DNA from: Rostratula benghalensis
Lineage: Eukaryota > Chordata > Aves > Charadriiformes > Rostratulidae
Reading direction: 5' to 3'
Assembly (NCBI GenBank): GCA_013399305.1
Contig: VXAI01000137.1
Coordinates: 1,457,835 to 1,521,834, forward strand
Length of the DNA: 64,000 nt
Made by a program: the position numbers and the translations under genes. Positions within the stretch are counted from its first letter, which is position 1. Every line of letters starts with the position of its first letter. A model generated the notes under the pieces. The model saw only the letters and a program-made list of their open reading frames with translations. It did no database searches and had not been told where the DNA came from. Shown piece after piece: positions 34,866-45,967 of the stretch.

Positions 34866-36487
34866 TTTGTCAGTCCTTTGGGGTGGTGTTTGTTTTTTTT
34901 TCTGGGGGGGATGCAGGAAGGTTATTTTAATTATTCCTATGGCACGAAGTGGCGGCCAGTGTCCATCCAATGTGCTGAGTAAACAGATTCACTTTTAACC
35001 TCTGAAATTTAGGAGGGGGGGGAGGAATTGGTGCCGGGGCTTTTGATGAATCTCAAAGGTGAGCATTTGCTACGGGAGTGGAAAAGGCAGCACTTTTTAA
35101 ATGGGAGCAAAAAAATTGGCAAAGCTCTGAGGTTGATGCTGGAGCCATCTGCTTTCTCCTGGCTCCACCCTGTGGCATTACCCTGCCAGTTTCCCCACAC
35201 ACTGCAAGGGCTTCCCTGTGACCCCCGGGGTTTGGTATCAGTATGGGATTTAGTTTGGGCTTGGTTTTTTTTTTTTTTGCCTTTTTGCTCCTGTCCCAAA
35301 CAGCGTAGCTTTGCTTTGGATTTCTCTATCCCCCTCCCTGCCTTTGATGCTCTTCAATCCCATGCACCAGGAAAATTAATTATTTGGAGAGATTTGAGTT
35401 GGAACCTGAATTCAAATATCCAGCCCTCTGGAGGGGATTGTTTGCTCTCCTGATATACTTCTCTGATTTTCTTTCATTTTTCAAACCAAACAAAAGAAAT
35501 CCCCCCCAGCCACCCCCCAACCCCATTGTACAACCGCAGTGCAACCCAAGAATGTTACCATTAAAAATTGACTGTATGGCAGTAGCCTCAGGATATTCAT
35601 GTGAGCTGGAATTTCGGTAGAAAAGACCAAGCTCTGGGATTCCTGCTGGGGAAAATAGGGATAAATTCACATCCTGCATCTCGAAGGATGAAAAAGAGGT
35701 GGTGTTGCAGAAAGGTTAGCAAAAGGCTGGGCAGAGATGTCAGGGTGATGTTCAGGAGGGGCTCCTTTCTGAGCAACAGCACCGATATATTGTTTGCTTT
35801 AGATGCTATAAAAATACAAAGTGGTTTTTGGTTTGAGTTTGTGGGGGTTTTGTTGGTGGTGTGGTATTTTTTAAAATTTTTTAAATTTTTTTCAGGCTCT
35901 TAGCTTTAAAATGGATTCCTGTCGCTATTGCATTTACACTTCCTTTTGGCAATCTAAAGAAACGTTTTTACTGAAGGAAACAATGACATGCATGATTGGT
36001 TGGGATATTGGAAGCCACATAGTGATTCCAGGAGCACTTACGCTCTTTCTGAGTAAACAAAAAGCATTGCTTGCAAGGTCTTGCTGGAGAAATTTTATCT
36101 AAAATAATTGGAACGCTTTCCAAATCGGCTGTGCTTCCACGGGACGCAGCGTATTCTCTGGGGCTGGGAATTACTTTGGAAGTAAAGCTGGGGAGGCTCA
36201 GCCTTTTCCAAGGGGAGGCCTCGGGTGGGATGGCAGGGAATTGTCCTGATACGTGGCTGTCACGGAGTCATTGGAAGAACCTAATGACACCGTCTGTCAG
36301 GGTTTTGGGAAAAGCAGGGCGCAACTGGTGTTGCTGGTTGTGTGCTTGCAGCCCCCGTGCCTTGTCCCAGCAGGGACAGTTGTGTGGTGCCACTCATTGG
36401 TGAAACTGGGAGTCAGATAAGTGGGTGTCAGGGAGGAAACCAGACATCAAGGTTTCTTGTGGTTTATTGTGGCGTAGTGCTATGGAA
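34866..36487. other. EXOC4 intron, no gene seen
   Basis: About 1.6 kb of unique intron with a G/T-rich stretch at 35820-35866 and a C-rich stretch at 35500-35525. A 141-codon frame (35028-35453) has no recognisable features of a real protein. Confidence 0.55.
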
Positions 36488-37004
36488 TATCAGAATGGTT
36501 TGGGGTGGAAGGGACCTTAAAGGTCGTCCAGTTCCAGCCCCCTGCCCTGGGGCAGGGACACCTCCCACCAGACCAGGTTGATCCAAGCCCCATCCAGCCT
36601 GGCCTTCAATCCCTCCAGGGATGGAGCAGCCACACAGCCACAGCTTCTCTGGGCAACCTGTTCCAGGGTCTCACCACCCTCACAGCAAATTTCTTCCTAG
36701 TATCTAATCTGAATCTCCCCTCTTTACCTTTAAAACCGTTCCCCCTTGTCCTATAGCTCCCCTACCTGATGAAGAGTCCCTCCCCAGCTTTCCTGACATT
36801 CCTTTAGGGATGGAAGGGGCTCTAAGGTCTCCCTGGAGCCTTCTCTTCTCCAGGTTGAATGCCCTGAACTCTCTCAGCCTGTCTTCATAGGAGAGAGCCT
36901 CCAGCCCTTGTAAGCATCTCCATGGCCTCCTCTGGCCCTACTCCAACAGGTCCATGTCTCTCCTGTGGTGAGGACTCCAAAGCTGGAAACAGGTGGGGTC
37001 TCAC
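36488..37004 (-). mobile_element. CR1 LINE fragment, antisense
   Basis: It starts TATCAGAATGGTTTGGGG and continues through the reversed ORF2 C-terminus to AACAGGTGGGGTCTCAC. A small internal repeat CAGCCACACAGCCACAG is visible at 36627-36643. Confidence 0.93.
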
Positions 37005-37239
37005 ATTAACCACTGCACCTACTGGTTTGAAGTTTGATGCTTGGTTAAAAGATACTGTTGTTGAGCCAAGAGCATTTTGGACCTGCTTGAGGAAGGCTCT
37101 GTCTCTTTGTTTCATGTTTAATCTTGGCAATCAGTTTGCTTTTCAACTTTCATTAATATGGGAGGAAAAACAGTATCTACCTGGGAATTGAAAGCCTCTT
37201 GCTTCTCCTTGCCTGCTCCTTATCCCTATGGAGGAATGG

Positions 37240-37343
37240 TGGTGTTGGGGGATCTGGTGGAGGGGAGAACTTAGTAGTGTGGGGTTGTTGGTTGGACTCA
37301 GTGATCCCAAGGGTCTTTTCCAACCTGAATGATTCTATGAATT
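37240..37343 (+). mobile_element. CR1-like 3' end, sense, third subfamily
   Basis: GTGTTGGGGGATCTGG leads to GTGATCCCAAGGGTCTTTTCC and AACCTGAATGATTCTATGAA. It aligns with 39392-39498 and with no other copy in the window. Confidence 0.82.
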
Positions 37344-38673
37344 AATTTCATTGTTCATACCCTATCCCTTTAGAGCACGGAGTAAAAAAAATGTTTTCCA
37401 AGGTCACATTTCTCCTTGAAACTAATGATGGTGTTTTTCCTAATCCCATTACAAGGTCCCCAGTATCATTAGATGCAAGTGTTAGTGTTTAGCTTCATTT
37501 GATAACCTGATGAAAGGGGGAGGAAAAGGCTCCCTGATGCAGAAAAGCATTCAAATATCTACTGTAATGGAACACGTTCAGAAGTGTTATAATCTGCTTA
37601 CCGGTGGCATTTTGGTGGCCCTGTGCAGTACCTTTTGTGGAGCAGCACAAAAGGCAGAAGGGAATAGCCATCCTTGAGGGGCGCTGAAAAAGGCGGGAAT
37701 GGCTCATGCACAAGAGCTTTGATCAATTAGAAACTTGTTTTGTTTTCTACAACTCCCCCTCAACCCTGAAAATGAGGAGTTTGTCTATGCTGTGAGCTCC
37801 CCCCTCTGGCATCAGGATATTTGTAATGAAATCAAAGACCCTGAAGTGTCACAGAAATACCTATTTCTGGAATAAAGTCGGGGGGGAAAAGAGCGCGAGG
37901 GGGGGGGAACTGGTGGGCGGGCAATTTAAATTTTTTTTTTTAATTTAATTTTGCTACATGTGTGACATCCAGCCTCCAAAACCAGATTTCTGATGGCACT
38001 GAGCTGCTCGGCGCTTCCATCCTTTTGGGAATGGGAGGAATGCGAGGCCATAGATCTTGGCAGTTCGACAAAGCAAGGTCTCTACTTGCGATGTCCTTTC
38101 AGAGATGTCCCTGGCCTTATCAGCTGGGCTTGAACTGGTGGCTGCTGGGTCGATATGGAAGGGGAACGTGCCCTTTCATCAACCTCTTGGAGTCACCAGG
38201 TTTGTTCCTAGAGAAATCTCTGTTTGCTCCCCTAGTGTTTAGCTGTTCTTTTGTAGAAACCTTTCACACAACTAATTTCATGGGCTGTTTCTCCCCGTCA
38301 GGTGCTTTCCCTCTGGGTCCCAGTTACAGATTCAGACGTGGTTGGATCTCCAAGCATTTGGTCAAATAGAAAATTCCAACGTGTGTATAATGTCAGAGAA
38401 GCATTTTTATTATTTTTTGGTGAGTCTGGTGGTCGTTAAATGGGGCTGAATGGGGCTGTTGGGTGCTCTCTTCATATGAACTCAGCCTGAAAGGTGTGTG
38501 ATCTGAAAGTCTTCAAGTTAATTTTGATAAATGCCAGAGATTACATAAGAATTTCCTAAATCTGGGCTTGCTTTTTTTTTTTTTTTTTTTTTTTAAATGG
38601 CATGTCATAGGTGTTCCTGCGAGGTCGGTTTAAAAGCCTTTTATGTATTGTGAGGATATAGAAAATAGAGAGA
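37344..38673. other. EXOC4 intron with G-rich patch
   Basis: About 1.3 kb of unique intron. It contains the G-runs at 37880-37921 and a 23-T tract at 38572-38594. No gene is seen. Confidence 0.55.
37880..37921 (+). other. Candidate G-quadruplex-forming sequence
   Basis: There are runs of 7 G (37880-37886) and 9 G (37899-37907), then GGG (37915-37917) and GGG (37919-37921). The last three runs alone satisfy a four-stack pattern with loops of 1, 7 and 1 bases. It is on the transcribed-RNA-like strand of EXOC4. Confidence 0.6.
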
Positions 38674-38806
38674 GATTCAAGGCCAGGCTGGATGGAGCTT
38701 TGAGCAACCTGGCCTGGTGGGAGGTGGTGTCCCTGCCCAGGGCACAGGGGAGTTGGAACTGGGTCATCTTTAAGGTCCCTTCCAATTCAAACCTAAGGTT
38801 TTATGA
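38674..38806 (+). mobile_element. CR1 3' end, sense, short
   Basis: This 133-bp copy runs from GATTCAAGGCCAGGCTGG to AAGGTCCCTTCCAATTC, with a decayed tail (AAGGTTTTATGA). Confidence 0.9.
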
Positions 38807-39391
38807 AGCAGCAATACTGGGTTTAACTATAGCAGGCTTCTTTTCTTTTTAAAATCCACTTCTATTCCTTCCACTTTACTCCTTCTGCTGGTGATGCCTC
38901 CTATTACAGCAGCGTGTTACTAAGAGGTAGGTAGAAGATTCCTTCCTCATCTTCCTATTCTCAAGTCTAATTGACCTGAAAGAAGATAAAGCAACTGGTG
39001 GCTCTGCAGTTCCCTTACTCTCTTTAATTTTTACTGTTCCTTACAACGTTTCTTTCTGGATATTTGATATTGCTTAGAGGCAGAGTCTGTCTCTGCAGCT
39101 TCCACTGCTAAATTCCTTTCATACTTGCAGTTTTAAGTGTAATATTCATCTGTATGTGCTTTTTCTGGGCTAATTTTTCTCTCCCATGCAGCACTGCTGC
39201 AGTGGGCTGGTGGTGGCTGTGGAGGTCACTGGGAAAATATATTCTCTTAGTATTCTAGTTTATCACTAAAAGACAATTAAGACATATAATCCAGTTTTAA
39301 ATATCAGTTCTACAGTTTTGTATCTAATTATACCAATAGTTGGGACCTTCCAGTTTTTTTTTTTTAATTAACATGCATAACAGCATATGAA
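38807..39391. other. EXOC4 intron, no gene seen
   Basis: About 585 bp of AT-rich unique sequence. Nothing recognised. Confidence 0.55.
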
Positions 39392-39498
39392 GATGTTGGG
39401 AGATACGGTGTAGGGGAGGACTTTGTTAGAGTAGAGCAGATGGTTGGTCTTGATGATCCCAAGGGTCTCTTCCAACCTGAATGGTTCTATAATTCTAT
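39392..39498 (+). mobile_element. CR1-like 3' end, sense, third subfamily
   Basis: GATGTTGGGAGATACGG leads to TGATGATCCCAAGGGTCTC and CCAACCTGAATGGTTCTATAATTCTA. Partner of 37240-37343, with a similar truncation point. Confidence 0.85.
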
Positions 39499-39552
39499 TT
39501 ATGCTAATCAGTTTGCTCTTTAGTCAAATTATCATGTATGTGAAATAGAATC

Positions 39553-40410
39553 TTAGGATGATAGAATAGTTTGGGTTGGAAGGGACCTTTAAAGACCATC
39601 TGGTCCAACCCCCTGCCATGGGGAAGGGACACCTCCCACCAGACCAGGTTGCTCAAAGCCCTGTCCAACCTGGCCTTGAACACTTCCTTGAACCTGGGCC
39701 TGGGTCTCATCACCCTCACAGCAAAGAAGTTCTTACTGAGATCTGATCTAAATCTCTCCTCTTTCAGTGTAAAACCGTTCCCCCTCATCCTATGGCGCCA
39801 CTTCCTGATCAAGAGTCCTTCTTCATCTCCCCTAGAGCCACTTGAGGGACTGGAAGGGGCTCAAAGGTCTCCCTGGAGCCTTCTTTTCTCCAGGCTGAAC
39901 CCCTCCAACTCTCTCAGCCTGTCCTCACAGCAGAGGGGCTCCAACCCTCCCAGTGTCTCTGTGACCTCCTCTGACCCTGCTCCAACAGGTCCATGCCCTT
40001 CTGATGTTGGTGGCCCCAGAGCAGGGGGCAGCACTGGGGTTGGGGGGGACGTCAACAGAGCGGAGCAGAGGGGCAGAATCCCCCCCTCACCCTGCTGTCC
40101 ATGCTTCTGGGGATGCAGCCCAGGATGCGGGGGGCTTTTGGAGCTGCCAGCACACGTTGCCAGCTTGTGTTGAGCTTCTCATCCACCAACACCCCCAAGT
40201 CCTTGTCCTTGGGGCTGATCTCCATCCATTCTCCACCCAGCCTGTGCGGATACGGGGGGTTGCCCCAACACAGGTGCAGGACCTTGTACTTGTCCCTGTT
40301 GAACCTCATGAGGTTTACCCAGGCCCACCTCTCCAACCTGTTCAGGTCCTTCTGGAAGGCATCCTGTCCTTCAGGTGTGTCACTGCACCACTCAGCTGGG
40401 TGTTGTGAGG
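39553..40410 (-). mobile_element. CR1 LINE fragment, antisense, long
   Basis: It starts TTAGGATGATAGAATAGTTTGG and extends about 860 bp. An internal deletion (around 39688) removes part of the 3' UTR. It passes through reversed ORF2 coding for the FNRDKYKVLHL segment and ends near CACTGCACCACTCAGCTGGG. Confidence 0.94.
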
Positions 40411-42317
40411 GGTCAGTTGTTGATCCCGGTGTCTTTATCACCCCAGGTAAAGGTCTTGTGTCCTGGAATCCTTTATTCACTCTCTAAGACTCTGCTGTTC
40501 ACTCATGTTAGGACTTGAACCCCTGAGCTGTATGAAATACATCCTATTTTGTAATGTTTTGGCATCAAGTGTCCTATTGTGGATCCCACCTAAGTCTCTC
40601 TGTGGCTGCAGTGCTGCCCTCTGTGCAGGTGCAACAGAAGTCATGTATCCCTGCACATGGGTTGGAATCGGAGCCTGGAATCCCAGTTAATTGGAAGAAA
40701 TCCCAAATAAGGTTTCACTGGGACTCGGACTTTTGTCTGACTGACGTACACCGGTTTTACACTTGTTGTAGTTAAATCAGTAAGTTATGAACGTGGGGTT
40801 GGATTAATTTCCAGCAGCAGCACAAGATGGGGAGCCCTGGGGCTGGGAACTGGTCGGTTGATGTGAATATCCTGGGTGGGCCTGGGTTCAAGTTTAGGAG
40901 CAGAAAACAGCCTGGCTGGATGCTCTCAGGGTTCGCCACCAAAACACGGAGCAGCAAACTGCTCAGAGAGCGGGGTACGGAGGTGCTAAATATACTCCAG
41001 CAGGAGAAGTTGTTACACTTTTGACTGGTGAGAACTGATGGGCTTGTACCCTCAAGGGAAATAAATCTCTGCAAGTCAGATTTATGAGGACCCTTCTGTT
41101 TATTTGGCAGCACGGCGCTTGTTACAGGGGTAAACTGAGCGAACAGGAGAAAAGCTGACACATTGAAAAATGCCGTATCCTATTTCTCAGTTTTGGAGCC
41201 ATAAAACTTTCCTCCTTGTTCTTTGGGCCCGGTGGCCTGGAGAACTGGGAGCCGAGGGCCGGGAGTTGGTACAGGTGTTTCCTCGGGAAAGAAAGCCAAG
41301 GCGTTTTTGTGCTCCCGTGCTGTAGGGATAGTGCACGTTTTTGTCAAGTGCCTGATTAAGTTTGACATTTGAAAATAGAACTTCACGCAGAAATAAGTAC
41401 TGTACTTCTGAGTATTTAATTAAGATGTTTAGTTCCTGTCAAGGCTGGTAGTTTCTCTTTCCTGTTAAGGGCAATACGTCTTCGACTGCTGAAATTTCAG
41501 AAACCTGTACTTAACCTTTAATCGTCATTCCATTTACATAGAAATCTGATTAACAACTTTTAAAGTTCAGGAGCTGCGAGTAAATGCAATTAAAGCCCTT
41601 TTGGAGTCTGTTATTAAGAGCTGGCATTTAATGAAGACCGAGGGCAGACTACTGTTACCATCTACACTGTAGCAGGGATGTCTTAGGTAATTAGTTGAAG
41701 GCATGAAATACATGAAGTGTGCTGTATTATCCCTGAGTTAACATGGTTGATATTTAAACAGCACGTTGCCTTTTCCTCCCTGGGTTGTGTGTGCCGGTTT
41801 GAGGAGCACAAGCTCAAATCAGTTGGGTTGAGCTGTTGCTCCTGCTTGTTTGGAATCTCCCCCGAGCCGGAGGATGCTCTGAGAGGTTGGGTGTGCTTTA
41901 GCAGCCGCTAAAGGTGAGCGGATACAACCTCTTTCCTTTGTGATTTCAAACTGTTTAGCTTGGCTTCGGGTATAAATGCAAGTTTTCAACTGCATCCTCC
42001 CTTCCTCCACCCGCCCCTCACCTCCCAAAGGAAGAGAACCGGTGAAGCTTAGCTAAATTGTCATTGCGGAGCAGAAATGGCACTCAGTTACCTGTTTGGC
42101 TCTTACACTCCTCCGTGACCTTTTTATGTGCTCCAGGAAGAAAAGAAAATCTGGTCAAACTGAGAGACAGCGCCTTTTCAGCTTGTGGGGAAAATACTTC
42201 ATTTTGGGCCGTCAAGGAAGCAGGTGGTAATTACCCCTTTCTGATGAAGTTCTTTGCTTTTTGGTCCATTTGCCTGTTGATTCATTATCCACCCTGGGGA
42301 TTGTACTGGACTGATGT
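40411..42317. other. EXOC4 intron, conserved-element candidates
   Basis: About 1.9 kb without repeats. At 41520-41690 the sequence is rich in TGATTAAC, CAATTAAA and TTATTAAG motifs. At 41190-41350 it is GC-richer with CpGs. These look like candidate conserved noncoding elements. No coding gene is supported. Confidence 0.4.
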
Positions 42318-43195
42318 ATTTTGCAAATTCTTGCCCATCGTACAAAATTGGGAGGGGTGGGTGACACCAGAAGGCCGTGCCACCATCCAGTGAGACCTGA
42401 ACGGGCTGGAGAGTTGGGCAGAGAAGAACCTGATGAAATTCAACAAGGGCAAGGGTTAGGGTCCTGTCCCTAAGGAGGAATAACCCCCTCCACCAGTAGA
42501 GATTGGGGGTGACCTGCTGGAGAGCAGCTCTGAGGAAAAAGGCCTGGTGGACAACAGGATGCCCATGAGCCAGCAATGTGCCCTTGTGGCCAAGAAGGCC
42601 CATGGCATCTTGAGGGGCATCAGGAAGAATGTGACCAGCAGGTGGAGGGAGGTCACCCTGCCCCTCTGCTCTGCCCTGGTGAAGCCCCATCTGGAGCACT
42701 GTGTCCAGTTCTGGGCTCCCTGGTTCAAGAAGGACAGGGAACTGCTGGAGAGGGTACAGCAAAGGGATATGAAGATGATCAAGGGACTAGAACATCTCTC
42801 TGATGAGGAAAAGCTGAGGAACTTGGGTCTTTTTAGCCTGGAGAAGAGAAAACTGAGGGGGGAATCTCATCTGTGCTTATAAATCCTTAAAGGGTGGGTG
42901 TCAGGAGGATGGGGCCAGTCATTTTTCAGTGATTCCCAGGGACGGGACAGGAGGTAATGGGCACAAACTTGTACGTAGGAAATTCCAACTCAACATGAGG
43001 AGGAACTTCTTCACTTGGAGGGTGGCAGAGCCCTGGCAGAGGCTGCCCAAAGAGGTGGTGGAGTCTCCATCTCTGGAGACATTCAAACCCTGCCTGGACA
43101 CACAACCTGCTTTGGGTGGACCTGCTTTGGCAGGGGGTTGGAGTAGATGATTTCCAGAGGTCCCTTCCAACCCCAAAACATTCTGTGATTCTGTA
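42318..43195 (+). mobile_element. CR1 LINE fragment, sense, long
   Basis: It begins in ORF2 just after the RT active-site region (CAAAATTGGGAGGGGTGG) and ends CCAACCCCAAAACATTCTGTGATTCTGTAA. An ORF2 segment of about 110 codons (42547-42882) is still open, with a shifted frame downstream. Confidence 0.95.
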
Positions 43196-44468
43196 AGAGG
43201 TCTTATATCTTCTGTATTGATCAGCAGGAAGACACAATCGCTCATGCTCTCGGCACTTGAGAAAATCCATGGGTGCAAAGCTGTCCCTGTCAGAGTTTGT
43301 CTTCTCGCTTGTAGGGGGCCCAGAATTCCACTTGAAATCTGTTCAGTCGAATAAGGGTATGTCACAGGGGTGAGGGCTGGGGCATTGGAGGAACCTCCAG
43401 CTGTGACAGCACGAGGTGGCTTCTCCTTTTGCTGGGGTGGCAACTGTGAAACCTCTGCTATCCTTGTATACGTCCCCAGTGACTTCAGCTCATCCCCACA
43501 GCGCGTCAGAGCCGGTGGAGCTGAGGTCTTAAAGCCCCGTGCAGGTGTTAACAAAAGCTTGTGGGATGGAAAAGTCCTGGTTTAAAACTCTCCAAAGCCA
43601 GGCCGAGCAGGTGGACGATTCCTTGCCAATTAAAACAGCTTTTAAAAGTTGTGGTTTTTAAAGTAGTGAAGAGGTTTGGTTCTCTTCCCTTTCCTTCCTC
43701 CCCAGAGGTAGATGCACATTCCCAGGTCTACAGTGAGAGCTGTGCTAATTGACAATTAGCATTGATAACGAATGTAGTAGCACTGGTGATGCTAGTATTA
43801 TCTAAATAATCCTGGAGTTATCTTTTAAGGTTCTTTTTTTTCCAAAAAGGAACACCAAAAGGAGTTGTTGCTGCTCATACAATATCAGCACTGGGCGATG
43901 CCTCGAGAGAATTAATTCTGGAAGGGTTTTTAGTGCTATGTTACACTTACATTAATTTCATGGCCAACAAGAGGATTAGATAAAGCAGGTTGTGCAGCAT
44001 TAAACGTTATTCACAGCATTTCAAAATTGGTTTTCTTCTTTCAGATTTTCCTTCTTGCTCCATCCTTTGCTGTGTTTGCACTTGGCCTGTTCTCGACGTG
44101 GTACAACTTAGGGAGCTCAGCCCTCTCCGAATTCAATTAACTGTTACTTTTCTGTGTTGGATCTATCTTTTTTTTTTGGTTAAATTCCACAATTACTGCA
44201 GGGTTTTAATTATTAAGACTTTTGCTACAGCAAATTAGTGGGTAATTAGCTGTAAACTGCTGTCTCGCACCGAGTGGCGCTGCTTTTTCTTGCCTTGTTC
44301 TTGCTCTTTGCTGTGGTTTCCTCCTGTCTTCGGAGCTTCCAAGAGTGACACCTCATTTCTTATGTTCACAAAGAAGTAAGTGCACGTCACAGTAACGCAT
44401 CCTGCTTGAAATTCCAGCTTTTTATTTGCGATTCTGTCATCTCTTGTGTGGACAGGTTGAGAGTGGAT
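43196..44468. other. EXOC4 intron with ATTA-rich stretch
   Basis: About 1.27 kb. The segment 43735-44240 is rich in AATTA/TTAAT cores and includes the palindrome at 43744-43760. No gene is seen. Confidence 0.5.
43744..43760. promoter_or_regulatory. 17-bp perfect palindrome of homeodomain-type sites
   Basis: GCTAATTG-A-CAATTAGC is exactly self-complementary around a single A. It presents two inverted TAATTG/CAATTA cores, the kind recognised by homeodomain proteins. Function is inferred from motif only. Confidence 0.45.
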
Positions 44469-44835
44469 GGAGTTCACCCTGGAGAAGGCTCCAGGGAGGA
44501 GACCTTAGAGCCCCTTCCAGTCCTTAAAGGGGCTCCAGGAGAGATGGGGAGGGACTCTTGATGAGGGAGGGGAGCCATAAAACAAGGGGGAAGGATTTTA
44601 TGCTGATTGAGATGAGATCTGTGGAAGGAATTCTTTCTTGTGAGGGTGGTGAGACCCTGGTCCAGGTTGCCCAGAGAAGTTGTGGCTGCCCCAAACTTGG
44701 AGGTGTTCAAGGCCAGGCTGGATGGAGCTTTGAGTGACTTGATCTGGTGGGAGGTGTCCCTGTCCAGGGCAGGGGGGTTGGAACTGGATGATCTTTAAGG
44801 TTCCTTCCAACTCTAACCAATCTATGGTTCTATGA
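44469..44835 (+). mobile_element. CR1 LINE fragment, sense
   Basis: It runs from TTCACCCTGGAGAAGGCTCC to CCAACTCTAACCAATCTATGGTTCTATGA. A segment of the 3' UTR/ORF2 boundary is missing compared with 23186-23633. Confidence 0.93.
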
Positions 44836-45599
44836 CTCATAAACAAAGAGGGATCAAGGGAAAAAAAAGTGGGTGGAAGGGTGCACAAAAGCATCCAGGA
44901 CCCGTGGATGGATTTCATCAGGTCCCATGGACTTATGCATGTTCAGGTTCCTTAGGTGGTCTCAAACCTGATCTTCTCCTACTGTGGGCAGTTCTTCTTG
45001 CACAGAGCCCCTGTTTTTGCCTTCTGTGACTCGGGCAGTGTGGTTAGAGCCCTTACTGGTGAAGACTGGGGGAAAAAAAAGGTGCCATGGTTTCCCAGAT
45101 GGGAGCCCAACACCAGCCACGCTGTGAGCTTCTACTTCTCACAAAGTACTCTTCTTTACATGGCCTTTTCCCGTTAGCTAATTAATACCCATCCTAACTG
45201 GGGGACCCTCACTGCTATTTATCTTCAATATTCCCAAATTTGCTAGAGTCACAGCTTTGCACGATACTCTGTAGATCACAACTCTTTTTTTCTCTAGATG
45301 CAGACGTTTATCTCTGCTGATGTAGAAACTCTTACAGCAGATTTATTATATTATGAAAAATAACTAATAACATAAAAGAAAATTATATTATTCTGTTAAT
45401 GCTCTCTTCACTTTATTATTTACTGTTTTTCCCCCAAAGCATTATAATTTAGAAACCATCTGCAGTCACTGTATCTGTAGGAATTTGAGATAGGAAAAGT
45501 TCTGCTCTGTTTAGTCCAGAAAAAGGGTTGCTGCAGCCACTCCTGGATGTGCTTCTAATGTCTGATGAAGCTCCTGCTAATTGTTACTGTTTAAAAAAA
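44836..45599. other. EXOC4 intron, no gene seen
   Basis: About 760 bp of unique sequence, AT-rich from 45340 on. Nothing recognised. Confidence 0.55.
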
Positions 45600-45967
45600 G
45601 AAGAGGCTGAGGGGGCATCTGATCAACACCTAGAAATATTTAAAGGGTGGGTGTCAAGAGGAAGGGGTCAGTCTTTTTTCACTGGTGCTCAGTGAGAGGA
45701 CAAGAGGAAATGGGCCACTAAACCTGAGGAGGTTTAGAAGTTCCATCTCAACCTTAGGAGGAACTTCTTCACTTTGAGGGTGGCAGAGCCCTGGCCAGAG
45801 GCTGCCCAAAGAGGTGGTGGAGTCTCCTTCTCTGGAGACATTCAGACTTCGCCTGAAGAAGTTCCTGTGTGACCTGCTCTGGTTGGACCTGCTCTGGCAG
45901 GGGGTTGGAGTTGGGGATCTCCAGAGCTCCCTTCCAACCTCATATCATTCTGTGATTTTGTGGTTCT
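45600..45967 (+). mobile_element. CR1 LINE fragment, sense
   Basis: It runs from AAGAGGCTGAGGGGGCATCTG to CCTTCCAACCTCATATCATTCTGTGATTTTGTGG. It is the nearest sense-oriented CR1 upstream of the exon at 47508. Confidence 0.94.

Noticed and set aside
35028..35453. 141-codon sense open frame
   Set aside because: It passes through a T-tract and lacks domain similarity. Typical chance frame in T-rich intron.
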